From Saprospiraceae bacterium (GTDB lineage Bacteria; Bacteroidota; Bacteroidia; Chitinophagales; Saprospiraceae): DNA of 57,087 bases. Each line of letters opens with the position of its first letter. Positions within the stretch are counted from its first letter, which is position 1. Below, in pieces: positions 27,726 through 37,738 of the stretch. Where the stretch lies: positions 1-57,087 of the forward strand of contig JADKGL010000011.1 in NCBI GenBank assembly GCA_016722295.1, read 5' to 3'. A model generated the notes under the pieces. That model did no database searches and was not told the origin of the DNA. It saw only the letters and a list, made by a program, of their open reading frames with translations. Made by a program: the position numbers and the translations under genes.

Positions 27726-29027
27726 TCATTCTTTCGGTTTAAACGCAATGCCCGGTGCATTTTTAACAACCATTTGAATAGTTTTTCGAATTCGTTCTTC
27801 TAATAATATTATCTTTTCTTCAGTTAGTTTTGGGAGCATATGATCTAGATAATGTCTCACTGTGATTAATTCTAAATCTTGATCTATAACAACGCGAAAT
27901 TCATTTTTTACTTCTTCGATCATTCGCGAAATTCTCATTGGGTCATTTGTGACACAAACTGAAAATGAAATCGCTGTATTGCGCATCATATTTACTTTAA
28001 TGCGATGTGCTTCAAATAAATTAAATAATCGAGCTAAGTGATATTCGGCGATGAATGATAAATCATTTGAAGAAAAATGCACTAAGGCTTGATTTGGTTC
28101 AAGAACGACGATTGGAGGATACTCAAGGTCAATATCACCAGTTATTACACTGCCGTCACCCTCAGGTGCTATAAATGATTTTACATATAATGGAATACTT
28201 TTTAGTTTCAATGGTTGAATCGTCTTAGGATGGATTACTTTCGCACCATAATACGTCATCTCAATAGCTTCTGTATAACTCAATCTGTCTAACTTTGTCA
28301 CATTCACAAATTTGGCAGGATCTGCTGTAAGAATTCCTGGAACATCTTTCCAGATAGTCATAGCTTCTGCCTGTAGGGCACTTGATAAAATAGCAGCTGT
28401 ATAATCCGAACCTTCTCTCCCTAAAGTCGTCGTATTATTTTCACTTGTGCTGCCAATAAATCCTTGCGTGATAATAATTTTTCCAGTCTTCAGTAATGGT
28501 AAAATTCTAGATTGAATTTTTTGATTTGTTTCATTCCATTGAATTCTTGCATCGCGATACGTATCATTGGTTAGAATCAATTCTCTAGCATCTAGCCATT
28601 CAGCATGTAGCCCTATTTTTTCAAGCCATCTATGAAGTATTCTACTGCTTATTAATTCGCCAACGCTTACAATTTGATCATAGGCATAATCAAAAGGCAT
28701 TTCGCGATCTTCTTCGATGACCCATTCTGCTTCAACTATATGTTCATGGATTTCTTGGTAGATGCAGTGATCGGCTTCAAATTCTAATTCTTGTGCAATG
28801 TGATTGTGCTTTTCTTGTATGGCTTTTAATAATTGTACAGCAGGATCAGATTGCACAAATTTTTGTTTGATGACTTCTTCTAATTGATTTGTTGTTTTTC
28901 CAGTTGCGGAAACTACGATTACTAATGGTTTTTGAACTCCATAAGTTTGTATAATATTTGCTACATTGCGAATCCCTTCGTGATTTTTGACTGAAGCACC
29001 TCCGAATTTGAATACTTGAATGGACAT
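27726..29027 (-). CDS. lysC: Aspartate kinase
   Basis: 433 residues, monofunctional. N-terminal VFKFGGASVKN (kinase motif KFGG-SV), TTLGREGSDYTAAIL (catalytic), KVIHPKTI and C-terminal ACT-type regulatory segments are present. It phosphorylates aspartate, the first step to lysine, threonine, methionine and diaminopimelate. The symbol lysC is used for the general class; allosteric specificity cannot be told. Its start lies 21 bp after the stop of the esterase gene on the same strand, which suggests one transcript. Confidence 0.93.
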   Translation of the reverse strand: MSIQVFKFGGASVKNHEGIRNVANIIQTYGVQKPLVIVVSATGKTTNQLEEVIKQKFVQSDPAVQLLKAIQEKHNHIAQELEFEADHCIYQEIHEHIVEAEWVIEEDREMPFDYAYDQIVSVGELISSRILHRWLEKIGLHAEWLDARELILTNDTYRDARIQWNETNQKIQSRILPLLKTGKIIITQGFIGSTSENNTTTLGREGSDYTAAILSSALQAEAMTIWKDVPGILTADPAKFVNVTKLDRLSYTEAIEMTYYGAKVIHPKTIQPLKLKSIPLYVKSFIAPEGDGSVITGDIDLEYPPIVVLEPNQALVHFSSNDLSFIAEYHLARLFNLFEAHRIKVNMMRNTAISFSVCVTNDPMRISRMIEEVKNEFRVVIDQDLELITVRHYLDHMLPKLTEEKIILLEERIRKTIQMVVKNAPGIAFKPKE

Positions 29028-29048
29028 GTTAAGAACTAAGATTTGAAA

Positions 29049-29999
29049 TTAGTGATTTTCAATAATTATTTTTTGAGTTTGACGCTGAGTTCCATTTTCT
29101 ATTTTAAGAAAATAAATACCAGATGGTAAATGTGATATATCATTTGAACCACTTTGGAGTTTACAAATATTTTGTGCGAAAGAATTCAATAAACTGATTG
29201 AATAATGTGAAATATGAGAAGGTATAAAAATCTGTTGCGATGCAGGATTTTGAATATCTATTAATTTAATTTTTGTTTCCGATTGAATATCTGTTGTGAT
29301 GCATGAATTGGTAAGAATGTATTGATAGGCATGTGTCAATATTTCATTGCGGTTTGGAAAATCTATGGTGTGCCCTACATCATTCAATATAGAATCTTTT
29401 ACACAGGCTTTTGAATCTATTAATAGAGTTTTAGCAGGTGAAAATCTATTATTTACATCGTCCAAGGATCCATGTATTATGTAAAATGTTTTATCCTTTG
29501 CATTTTTTGCAAGACTAACTATTTCATTAGTTCCATTTATTGCTGCACCAATAGGAATAAATCCAATGAAATTGTTCGCATGACTCAATCCATAAGTATA
29601 GGTAGCTAATCCACCAACACTAAATCCCATCAATACCAACTTACTTCTATTAATTCCATAGATCGTATGTATGGATTCAACAAGCATAGAAGTAAACGTT
29701 GTGTCAATTGGATCATCGATGCGTCCATCTGTGCCGCCATCTGGGCAGATAAGGAAGCATTGGTTTTGTTCAGCAAAAACACTTAACGTATCTCTCCATG
29801 AGGTGCCATTCCATCTTGCAATATTCAAAGGATGTAATGCGACTACAGCATTTGTAACGCCTTTTTCAAATTTTGAAGGAATATAAGCTGCAAATTTTTT
29901 AATCGTTCCATTGATATTCATCACTCCTTCAAATTTACCTTGGCAGAATACTACAATGTTCAAAAAAATACAGATTAAAATTACAATACCTTTTTTCAT
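29049..29999 (-). CDS. Secreted alpha/beta-hydrolase (PHB-depolymerase/feruloyl-esterase-like) with T9SS tail
   Basis: 316 residues: signal peptide (MKKGIVILICIFLNIVVFC), then an esterase domain of the LpqC/PhaZ type. The nucleophile motif is GFSVGG, the acid is probably in HGSLDDVN, and the catalytic His in VGHTID; together these make a Ser-Asp-His triad. The last 70 residues (NPASQQIFIPSH...LPSGIYFLKIENGTQRQTQKIIIE) form a T9SS type A sorting domain. It likely hydrolyses an extracellular ester; the substrate is unknown. Confidence 0.85.
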   Translation of the reverse strand: MKKGIVILICIFLNIVVFCQGKFEGVMNINGTIKKFAAYIPSKFEKGVTNAVVALHPLNIARWNGTSWRDTLSVFAEQNQCFLICPDGGTDGRIDDPIDTTFTSMLVESIHTIYGINRSKLVLMGFSVGGLATYTYGLSHANNFIGFIPIGAAINGTNEIVSLAKNAKDKTFYIIHGSLDDVNNRFSPAKTLLIDSKACVKDSILNDVGHTIDFPNRNEILTHAYQYILTNSCITTDIQSETKIKLIDIQNPASQQIFIPSHISHYSISLLNSFAQNICKLQSGSNDISHLPSGIYFLKIENGTQRQTQKIIIENH

Positions 30000-30082
30000 T
30001 TATTTTTAGATTAAATATTTTTTAATTTTTGATTTTTAATTATCGGATTCCTTTTCACTCTATAGTATTCACATTTAGTTTT

Positions 30083-30125
30083 TTTACTTTTTACTAACCA
30101 CTAACCACTAACTACTAACAACTAC
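30083..30125. repeat. Degenerate ACTAAC-type low-complexity tract
   Basis: The run TTTACTTTTTACTAACCACT followed by further CTAAC(C/T/A)A units lies between the PaaE-like gene and the esterase. It resembles one arm of the tracts at 43709-43950 and 45961-46500. Confidence 0.7.
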
Positions 30126-30127
30126 AA

Positions 30128-31195
30128 TCAAACATCGTAATCAATAGAAACAGTTTTAGACTTTGGATATGACTGGCATGTTAATACATATCCATTTTTT
30201 ATTTCATCTTCTTCTAATCCATAGTTGACTAACATTTCCACTTCGCCTTGCAAGACTTTCGCTTTGCAAGTACAGCACACGCCACCTTTACATGCATAGG
30301 GTAGAGCTAGATTTTGTTTTAAAGCCGCATCAAGTATGGATTGCTTTCCATAGTCAAGATCGAAAGAAACAGTGCGACCATTTAGTTTTACTTCGATTTG
30401 TGCATGTTGACCAATTTGTTCTTTTTTTAGCACAGGTTTCTTCTGATTAGCTGAAGAAGTACCAAACAATTCAAAATGTATTTTATTTGGGTCGAATCCC
30501 AATTCTTCTAGAGAAGATTTTACTTCAAGAGTCATCTCCTCAGGTCCACAAATATAAACATCATCTATAGAATGAGCATCAAATAGAATATTATTAAAGA
30601 TTTTAATTTTTTCAGCGTTTATGCGCCCATAAAAATTTTCCTCTTCAGTAATTTCTTTGCTAAGCAAAAAGTGTATATGGAGCTTCTGTAAAAATTTATT
30701 TTTTAAATTTAAGATTTCTTCGCGAAAAATAATTTCTTCAGTTCTTTGATTTCCATAAAGTAGACAGACTGTACTCTTTGATTCGTTATTTAAAATTGAT
30801 TTTAGAATCGAAAGAATAGGGGTAATTCCACTTCCCGCAGCAATAAGTAAATAGGATTTTGCTTGGTCTGATTTTATAGTTGGAGTGAATCTTCCATCAG
30901 GAGAAATCACATCGATTTCATCTCCAATTTTTAATTCATTGTTCGCATAATTTGAAAAACGACCATCTTCTACTTTTTTGACAGCGACGCGAAGTTCATT
31001 TTCTTCTGGCGAAGAGCAAATAGAATAAGATCTCCTCAATTCTTCTCCATTAAACTCCTTGCAAAATGTTACAAATTGTCCAGATTTGTACTGATATACG
31101 GCATTAAGTTCAGTTGGAATATCCAGAACGATGGATACACAATCTTCTGTTTCTCTAGTAATATTTTTTATTTTTAGCTTGTGACGAGCTGCCAT
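30128..31195 (-). CDS. PaaE/Hmp-type ferredoxin-NAD(P)H reductase with C-terminal 2Fe-2S domain
   Basis: 355 residues in three modules: FAD domain with RRSYSICSS (about 54-62), NAD(P)H domain with AAGSGITPILSI and CGPEEM, and a plant-type ferredoxin domain with CKGGVCCTCKAKV and a later single Cys (LTCQSY). This is the layout of phenylacetyl-CoA epoxygenase reductase PaaE and relatives, passing electrons from NADPH through FAD to a 2Fe-2S cluster. No paaABCD genes are nearby, so its partner oxygenase or desaturase is unknown, and I give no gene symbol. Confidence 0.88.
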   Translation of the reverse strand: MAARHKLKIKNITRETEDCVSIVLDIPTELNAVYQYKSGQFVTFCKEFNGEELRRSYSICSSPEENELRVAVKKVEDGRFSNYANNELKIGDEIDVISPDGRFTPTIKSDQAKSYLLIAAGSGITPILSILKSILNNESKSTVCLLYGNQRTEEIIFREEILNLKNKFLQKLHIHFLLSKEITEEENFYGRINAEKIKIFNNILFDAHSIDDVYICGPEEMTLEVKSSLEELGFDPNKIHFELFGTSSANQKKPVLKKEQIGQHAQIEVKLNGRTVSFDLDYGKQSILDAALKQNLALPYACKGGVCCTCKAKVLQGEVEMLVNYGLEEDEIKNGYVLTCQSYPKSKTVSIDYDV

Positions 31196-31379
31196 AATTG
31201 TATAATTTTATTGATTTCACACCAAGTCTATAAATTAAGAGCCAAACTTAATCAATTTCAAAGAATCTAATTATAATTTATTATATTGAATTAAATTATA
31301 TTTATAATGTACTGATAATAAACACTATAAGTATTAAAATAATTTAGCACTTTATAGTGATTGTTTTTAAAAACCAAAT

Positions 31380-31387
31380 TATCTTTG
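31380..31387 (+). promoter_or_regulatory. -7 promoter element of exbBD
   Basis: TATCTTTG at 31380-31387 matches TAnnTTTG and is followed by CC. The exbB ATG lies 75 bp downstream. Confidence 0.45.
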
Positions 31388-31462
31388 CCTTGCCTAATGT
31401 TACATAGTTGCCAATGGCAAAATGCATGTAGAAATAGGCCTAACCAATTAAACTCAATATTT

Positions 31463-32149
31463 ATGTTACTTAGTTTATTATTGCAAATTGACACGACAGG
31501 CTCAGCAACTGGAATTGCTTCACAAAGTATATTCGATATTATTTTGGGTAGTGGTCCATTAGGTGTTACGATTATTGGCATTCAATTATTGCTTACGATT
31601 ATTGCCATTTATATATTTATTGAAAGGTGGCTTACGATTGGTGCGGTTGTAAAAGAAGATGATCGTGTGATGCAAAACCTTCGTGCCAATATTACAAGTG
31701 GTAATATTGCAGCAATTCAAGGAATTTGCGCTTCTAGCGATACACCTTTGGCTAGAATGGTGGAGAAAGGATTGTCTAGACTTGGTCGGCCGATGCCAGA
31801 GATTGAAAGTGCTATTGAAAATGTAGGACGTGTAGAAACGTTCAGACTAGAGAAAAAAATAAATTACTTATCATTGATTGCGCGATTAGCGCCAATGTTT
31901 GGATTCTTAGGTACCATTATGGGGGTAATTAAGATATTCTATGATATTTCATTGACTGATAACCTTTCGATAGGAGTAATCTCTGGAGGTTTGTATCAGA
32001 AGATGATGACTTCAGCTGGAGGACTATTAGTTGGTATTATCGCATTTTTGGGATATTATTTTTTGACTATGATGCTCGATGAAGAAGTCAACAAACTAGA
32101 AAGAAGCAGTATTGAATTCATGGACATGTTACACACTCCAGTTAAGTAA
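31463..32149 (+). CDS. exbB: MotA/TolQ/ExbB proton channel family protein
   Basis: The frame opens at 31361, but the first 34 codons are unlike any ExbB; I start at the ATG 31463, giving 228 residues and MLLSLLLQ as the start. Three membrane segments (about 30-50, 145-165, 180-205) and the conserved GLLGTIMG-like GFLGTIMGVIKIF are present. It uses the proton gradient to drive TonB- or Tol-dependent transport. The partner exbD follows after 18 bp; no tonB gene follows, and the next gene is on the other strand. Confidence 0.88.
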   Translation: MLLSLLLQIDTTGSATGIASQSIFDIILGSGPLGVTIIGIQLLLTIIAIYIFIERWLTIGAVVKEDDRVMQNLRANITSGNIAAIQGICASSDTPLARMVEKGLSRLGRPMPEIESAIENVGRVETFRLEKKINYLSLIARLAPMFGFLGTIMGVIKIFYDISLTDNLSIGVISGGLYQKMMTSAGGLLVGIIAFLGYYFLTMMLDEEVNKLERSSIEFMDMLHTPVK

Positions 32150-32167
32150 TCTTCAAATTTTTATTCT

Positions 32168-32569
32168 ATGAATATTCGAGGTAAAAAAGGAAGAGAAGGA
32201 GCTGAACTCAGTGTTGAGTCACTGAATGACATCATGTTCTTTTTGCTCTTGTTCTTTTTGATTGTATCGACATTGGCTAATCCAAATGTAATAAAGCTAA
32301 TGCTTCCTTCATCAAAGCAAAGTGAACAAACGAGCAAAAAACCAATTAGTATTTCTGTCACAGGTGACAAGAGATATTATATAGAAAAACAAGAAGTTCC
32401 CTTTGACCAATTAGACGCTAAGTTAAAAACATATCTAAAACGTGATGAGGACTTGACCATCGTACTTCGATTGGATCAATCGTTGAATATTCAAGACCTT
32501 ACCGATGTGTTGCAAATTGGCTTGAACAACCATGCTAAAATGGTATTAGCTACAGAAAGAACAAAGTAA
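32168..32569 (+). CDS. exbD: ExbD/TolR family biopolymer transport protein
   Basis: 133 residues: a single membrane helix near residues 20-42 with the essential Asp in SLNDIMFFLLLFF, then a small periplasmic domain (KRYYIEKQEVPFDQLDAKL). It works with ExbB, which lies 18 bp upstream. Confidence 0.88.
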   Translation: MNIRGKKGREGAELSVESLNDIMFFLLLFFLIVSTLANPNVIKLMLPSSKQSEQTSKKPISISVTGDKRYYIEKQEVPFDQLDAKLKTYLKRDEDLTIVLRLDQSLNIQDLTDVLQIGLNNHAKMVLATERTK

Positions 32570-32577
32570 GTTTAAGA

Positions 32578-33348
32578 TTATTTCGTATCGATTAGATCTT
32601 GCTTAGTCCAATGATTCTGTTGAAAAGTTGAAATCTTTTCATTTATTATATTTTCACAAAACAATGTTGTTGCTAATGCGTCATTTGAATTAATAATTGG
32701 CTCAAAATAATGAATCGAAATTACTGTTTTCCATTTGGAAAATGTCTTTAAAAACTGAATTAAAATATTGTCGTGTAGCCAAAAATCTTTCGAAGGATTG
32801 TGATACTCCATGGCAAATGGAATTATTGGTGTATTTGTTTCTATTGCTGCTTCAAAAGCGCCTTTTTTGAATGATAATGTTTTCTTAGTTCTACTTATTG
32901 TTCCTTCTGGAAATAATACAATCGAGAATTTCTTTTGCATTGCTTCCACTATGCTACTACGAGCAGAATTCCTACTGTCTTTATTTTGTCTATCTACAAA
33001 GATGACACCAGACATTTTTGCCCCAGCTCCAATCAAAGGATATGCTTCAATTTCAGCTTTGCTTACAGCATAAGCTGATTGAACTTCGGAAAAAACAACA
33101 ATAGGATCCACCAATGATCTGTGATTGCCCACATAAAGTGTGCCTTCCTGAAGTTTAGAATTCCCAGTTTTGATTATTTTTAAACCTAAAATTTGAATTG
33201 CGACTTTGCAAAATATTGCACGCAATTGGAATCCAATTTTTACACTCGTTAGTCCTAATAAAAATGGTGGAGCACCAATTCCTACTATGATAATAATCCA
33301 CAATATTATAAGCAACATACGGATAAAAGCAAGAAGATGTCCCATCAT
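32578..33348 (-). CDS. plsC: 1-acyl-sn-glycerol-3-phosphate acyltransferase
   Basis: 256 residues. An N-terminal membrane segment is followed by the acyltransferase motifs NHRSLVDP (HX4D, catalytic), FVDRQNK and FPEGTIS, in the order expected for PlsC. It makes phosphatidic acid in phospholipid synthesis. The start is 2 bp from the stop of the upstream lipocalin-like gene on the same strand (33350), so they share a transcript. Confidence 0.92.
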   Translation of the reverse strand: MMGHLLAFIRMLLIILWIIIIVGIGAPPFLLGLTSVKIGFQLRAIFCKVAIQILGLKIIKTGNSKLQEGTLYVGNHRSLVDPIVVFSEVQSAYAVSKAEIEAYPLIGAGAKMSGVIFVDRQNKDSRNSARSSIVEAMQKKFSIVLFPEGTISRTKKTLSFKKGAFEAAIETNTPIIPFAMEYHNPSKDFWLHDNILIQFLKTFSKWKTVISIHYFEPIINSNDALATTLFCENIINEKISTFQQNHWTKQDLIDTK

Positions 33349-33349
33349 A

Positions 33350-33793
33350 TTATTTAGGAATATAAGTCAACGTAAAGTTTGTGCCTAATACATTTGTATT
33401 GACTTGAAAACTATCTTTAGTAATAAATATAATATTTGCTTCAGTAGTCAAAGGAACGCCTGAGAAAAACTGAGTAGCTTTTATAGTTGAATCCTGTTTG
33501 ATCAATTGCCATGTCCCTTCTAGTTCATTTTGTTGCGGGCCCCACGAACACAAAAGGGGACCTAAAATTGATTTATATTTAAAATCGGGTAAATAAAATA
33601 TTATATCATCTTTGTCGCATTCATTTAGATCCACTTTTCCATTTTTAATAATGGATTTGTATTTCCAAGGATGAGAAACCAATGTTTCACCTACTGATAA
33701 AGGAATAATTCGTTGAGGTTCTTTAATGCAGGAATTAAATAATATTCCTACAAGGAGTAGTAAGCAAATTGTATAATAATTTTTTTGGTTCAT
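33350..33793 (-). CDS. Small lipocalin-like lipoprotein
   Basis: 147 residues. Lipoprotein signal MNQKNYYTICLLLLVGILFNSC; then beta-rich sequence with WKYKS, EGTWQL and NFTLTYIP, the spacing of lipocalin-type exported Bacteroidota proteins. Ligand unknown. It sits between the DUF255 gene (8 bp) and plsC. Confidence 0.7.
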   Translation of the reverse strand: MNQKNYYTICLLLLVGILFNSCIKEPQRIIPLSVGETLVSHPWKYKSIIKNGKVDLNECDKDDIIFYLPDFKYKSILGPLLCSWGPQQNELEGTWQLIKQDSTIKATQFFSGVPLTTEANIIFITKDSFQVNTNVLGTNFTLTYIPK

Positions 33794-33800
33794 TCTATTT

Positions 33801-35900
33801 TTATTGAATTAAAGGAATTGCTTTTTGAACATTGTTTACTGGTAGTTTGCATACTTTGTTTTTGCAAACATAGATATAGGTATCGCCTTCTTGAAGTTTT
33901 TCTTTCAATAATTCTAATGTTCCTTCATTTTTACCTCCAAGCAAAATCATGTGTGGGATATAGTGAGATAAGATTTCATTTTGTAACGCTGTAACATTCT
34001 CTCCTACGATTGCAACCTCATACATTGGTGTCGCAAATTCATGATAAATTCGCAACCAATTACTATAAAAGAATGGATCACTTTCTGCTTTTTCCGCTAT
34101 GACATGATATACCATTTCTTGACTTCGCGCTACATAGGAAGCAATGTTAAAATATAGTCCTAATCGATGTAAATTATCACACATCACGGAATTGCTGCTA
34201 GGTGTGACTTGATCATCCATTTCGATTTTTCGGGTATTAACTTTGTTGTCGGTTGTGGAGCTATAATAAAAATATGGATTATTTTCTACACTGAAATTAG
34301 CAATTGCAAATTCACTCAAATTCTTTGCTAGGTATAACCATTTTTCATCAAAACTAATTTCATAAAGTCGAATAAATGCATCTATACAGAAAGCATAATC
34401 ATCCAAAAATCCCATTGATCCATGCTTGCCATTTGAAAATGAACGATAAAGTTTTGTTGAGTCATGTAGCATGTATTTTATAAGAAAATCTCCACTAGAT
34501 ATTGCAATATCTTTGTATGCTGTGTTTCCAGTGGCAGCGAACGCATCAGCATAAGCTTTCGTCATCATTGATGACCAAGAGCAAATTATTTTTTTGTCAA
34601 GATGTGGTTTTGTTCGATTGGATTTTGCCGCGATTAATTTTAGATTTAGAGCTTCGATTTTTGATTGAATACTGTCTAATGGAAGTTTGTATTTTTTAGT
34701 TAACGCAGTCTTATCAGCACTTTGGATTAAAACATTTTTATTATGTTCCCAATTTCCATTTGAAGTGATGGAATAATAATCGATTAGTAAATTCTGATCT
34801 TGTTCTGACGTTATTGCATTTTTAATTTCATCCATTGTCCATGCATAGTATTTTCCTTCTTGATGATCAGAATCTGCATCTATGGATGAATAGAATCCAG
34901 ATTCAGGTGATCTTAAATTTTGCTCAGTGAACTTTAGCAATTTTTGTAAAGTATACAAATAACTTGGCTTCTTTGTCTTTTGATATGCTAGAGAATACAT
35001 GCTTGCCAATTGGGCATTGTCATATAACATTTTTTCAAAGTGTGGTACTTTCCAAAGTGGATCAGTAGAATAACGAGAAAAGCCTCCTTCCAATTGGTCA
35101 TGAATTCCACCTGCTAATAATTTGTCCAATGTTGTTTCTGTAAATGATAGTAAAGAATTGTCTTTTTGGCGGAATCCAACTTCATAACATGATCTCAAAA
35201 GGCTTGGCAAAGGAAATTTTATATCTGTTTTTTTACCTCCATTTACAAAATCTAATTCATTTTTTATGGCTTTTGTCATCTCTGAAATTTTGGACGTTTC
35301 AAATTTTAAATTTGCTTCTTTTGCAATAGAAAACTCATCATTGCCTTGTCCAAAATTTCTAGTCATTTTTTCAATTTCATTTGGATCTTCCTGGTAGGCA
35401 GCTTGGATAGATTGAAGCGCTTTCAACCATTCATCTTTTGATAAATAGGTTGTTACCCATATTGTTTTTCCTTCAGAATTTGTTATTGCATTCAATGGCC
35501 ATCCACAAGCGCCACCATTTGATCTTTGGCAATCTGACATGTACATATTGTCAACATCTGGCCTTTCCTCTCGATCTACTTTTATTGAAACAAAATGGCT
35601 ATTCATAAATCGACTGACTGTCGTATCTGAAAAAGATTCTTTCTCCATTACATGACACCAATGGCATGAAGAATAACCGATACTAACTATAATTAGCTTT
35701 TTTTCTTCTTTGGCTTTTTGCATTGCTGCATCTGACCAAGGATACCAATCTACTGGATTCTGTGCATGTTGTAATAGATATGCAGAATTTTCATGTTTTA
35801 GATGGTTACTTGAGTCTGTTTCTTGAGTGGTTTTGGTTTTGCATGATGTCAAAGCATAGCATAAAACTAGATTTGCAACTAATGCAAGAATTCGAATCAT
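33801..35900 (-). CDS. DUF255/YyaL-type thioredoxin-like protein, predicted lipoprotein
   Basis: 699 residues. An N-terminal thioredoxin-like domain carries LLQHAQNPVDWYPWS, then SSCHWCHVMEKESF and VDREERPD, all hallmarks of the DUF255/SPATA20 family, followed by a (alpha/alpha)6-type glycoside-hydrolase-like region. The odd point is the start MIRILALVANLVLCYALTSC, a lipoprotein signal with lipobox ALTSC; many family members are cytoplasmic. The start overlaps the stop of the preceding membrane protein gene by 4 bp, so they are translationally coupled. Function of the family is not settled. Confidence 0.88.
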   Translation of the reverse strand: MIRILALVANLVLCYALTSCKTKTTQETDSSNHLKHENSAYLLQHAQNPVDWYPWSDAAMQKAKEEKKLIIVSIGYSSCHWCHVMEKESFSDTTVSRFMNSHFVSIKVDREERPDVDNMYMSDCQRSNGGACGWPLNAITNSEGKTIWVTTYLSKDEWLKALQSIQAAYQEDPNEIEKMTRNFGQGNDEFSIAKEANLKFETSKISEMTKAIKNELDFVNGGKKTDIKFPLPSLLRSCYEVGFRQKDNSLLSFTETTLDKLLAGGIHDQLEGGFSRYSTDPLWKVPHFEKMLYDNAQLASMYSLAYQKTKKPSYLYTLQKLLKFTEQNLRSPESGFYSSIDADSDHQEGKYYAWTMDEIKNAITSEQDQNLLIDYYSITSNGNWEHNKNVLIQSADKTALTKKYKLPLDSIQSKIEALNLKLIAAKSNRTKPHLDKKIICSWSSMMTKAYADAFAATGNTAYKDIAISSGDFLIKYMLHDSTKLYRSFSNGKHGSMGFLDDYAFCIDAFIRLYEISFDEKWLYLAKNLSEFAIANFSVENNPYFYYSSTTDNKVNTRKIEMDDQVTPSSNSVMCDNLHRLGLYFNIASYVARSQEMVYHVIAEKAESDPFFYSNWLRIYHEFATPMYEVAIVGENVTALQNEILSHYIPHMILLGGKNEGTLELLKEKLQEGDTYIYVCKNKVCKLPVNNVQKAIPLIQ

Positions 35901-37738
35901 CGTTTGATTTTTTTGATAAGTTCGTTATAATACAGTGCACTATCTAATTTGTTTAGATCATCCCTATATATTTTAATTAATTGTGAGATTGGTTCCTCTC
36001 TAGCAGGATTGATTTGGTGGGCTTTTAGATATGAAGAAATTGCTTCTTGATACTGCTTATTACCTCTAAAGGCTAGTCCTAAATTATAGTTTGTATCATA
36101 ACTATTTTCATTCACAGTTTTCGATTTTTCTAAAAGCCGAATAGCTTCAATGAAATTCTCTTGCTTTAATTCGGCTATGGACAAAGAGATCAATGCTGGG
36201 TAGTAGCTTGTATCTGATTCATATGCATTTTTATAAGCTATTTTTTCTTCATTCTTCATGTTTTTTTCTCTATATGCCCAACCAAGAAAATGATGTGCAA
36301 CATGAAATTTAGGATAAATCCGAAGTGCCTTTTGATAATACAGAATTGCTGAGTCCAATAAAATTGATTTCTGTTGTATATTGGTCATCGGCTTTGCCTC
36401 ATTGTAGAAATACCGTCCATAAAACATATTGGTCCTTGCACTTTCGGGGGCGGACTGTATTCCACTTATAAAGAGTTCCTTGTCATTCTTCCATACTTTA
36501 TTTCTTGTGTAGGTTGAAATGCTGAATAATACTAGTACTATGGCATATAGAATTGTCTGATATTTTTTCGAAAAAGGAATTTTATCATGATGCGTTAAGA
36601 ACACAGCAAAAATAAAGATAGATATACCAGCTGAAGGCGTAAACATAAATCGCTCAGCCATTGTAGCGCCAGTCAAAAAAATAATATTACTGGTTATACT
36701 AATTGTAATTAAAAACCATAATGCCCCAATTGCCAAAGAAGGTGTCGTTTTGAAATATTTAAATACATAGTAGACCATGCCAATGAAAGCTAGAAGACAA
36801 AGAACAAAAGGAAAACTAAAATAACTCTGGATTGGTATTTGATTATAACTATAGTCGTAACTTAAATTAAAGGGAAAAATAAAAAGCACTAGATATTTGA
36901 AAAGTATATAAAAGGCAGTTGGAAATCTATCAATAATTCCATTGCATTGCATTAGGCTATTTTCAAGTAAGGTGAGCTTATCTGTGTTTGATAGATCAAT
37001 AGTAAATCTTATGATTAGGAAAAATCCAAGGGTAACAAGATAAGGGACTGTTTTTTTTGCAAGAATTTTCCAATCTGTTTTAAAACTGAAGTGATCAATG
37101 AGTAGTGGAATTGCAATAAAACTTAGTGCAATTTCTTTACTAAGCAATGCTATGAAAAATCCAAACACACCTATGCATTTCCAAAGTAGGGATTGCTTTT
37201 GATTGAAGTAGGCATTCAGCATTATTAGCAACCCTAAAAAGGCTAAAATCTCGTCTCTACTTTTAATGTTTGATACGACTTCGGTATGTAATGGATGTAT
37301 AGTAAAAAGCAGAGCAATCGCAAATGAAATAATATGAGTGAATTGCAGTTTTTTGAGGAAATAATAAAAACTTATACAACAAAATATATAGTAAATAATA
37401 TTCCAGACGTGATGTGTTTTCGGGCTGAAGCCAAAAAGCTGCCCTTCAATTGCGTACGTCAATAATGGCATTGGACGGTAGAGTGGGTCTGCTTCTGCTG
37501 TATAGCCATGCATGTAGCTATGGCTGAATATTTTTTTTATTCCGCCAAATCCTTGTTTGACATATTGATTTCCAGTAGTCACAAGTACATCATCGCCACA
37601 ATAATCAAAACTCGTGGTTTGACCATAGAGGATTAGAATTGCGAAACCAAGAATCACAGGAAAATACCAATAGTTGGAACTTGTAACCTTAAAAGTATCA
37701 ATTTTTACAGGAGCTTGGTTTTTAGCTTTTGCATGCAT
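35897..37738 (-). CDS. GT-C-like multispanning membrane protein with C-terminal TPRs (TMTC-like)
   Basis: An ATG at 37738 (MHAKAKNQAPVK) gives a more normal N-terminus than the upstream ATG at 37792, so I start there; length 613 residues. About ten membrane segments fill residues 25-420. The first loop has FDYCGDDVLV, an acidic DD pair as in GT-C glycosyltransferases, and later HPLHTEVVSNIKSRDEIL, as in TMTC-type proteins. C-terminal TPR repeats (YYQKALRIYPKFHVAHHFLGWAY; YNLGLAFRGNKQYQEAISSYLKAH) lie from about 450. It may transfer a sugar from a lipid carrier to exported proteins; this is inference. Confidence 0.75.
   Translation of the reverse strand: MHAKAKNQAPVKIDTFKVTSSNYWYFPVILGFAILILYGQTTSFDYCGDDVLVTTGNQYVKQGFGGIKKIFSHSYMHGYTAEADPLYRPMPLLTYAIEGQLFGFSPKTHHVWNIIYYIFCCISFYYFLKKLQFTHIISFAIALLFTIHPLHTEVVSNIKSRDEILAFLGLLIMLNAYFNQKQSLLWKCIGVFGFFIALLSKEIALSFIAIPLLIDHFSFKTDWKILAKKTVPYLVTLGFFLIIRFTIDLSNTDKLTLLENSLMQCNGIIDRFPTAFYILFKYLVLFIFPFNLSYDYSYNQIPIQSYFSFPFVLCLLAFIGMVYYVFKYFKTTPSLAIGALWFLITISITSNIIFLTGATMAERFMFTPSAGISIFIFAVFLTHHDKIPFSKKYQTILYAIVLVLFSISTYTRNKVWKNDKELFISGIQSAPESARTNMFYGRYFYNEAKPMTNIQQKSILLDSAILYYQKALRIYPKFHVAHHFLGWAYREKNMKNEEKIAYKNAYESDTSYYPALISLSIAELKQENFIEAIRLLEKSKTVNENSYDTNYNLGLAFRGNKQYQEAISSYLKAHQINPAREEPISQLIKIYRDDLNKLDSALYYNELIKKIKR

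Noticed and set aside
30128..31195. Phenylacetate degradation
   Set aside because: Only a PaaE-like reductase is present; none of paaABCD or paaG/Z/J/K genes is nearby, and this reductase type serves many oxygenases.
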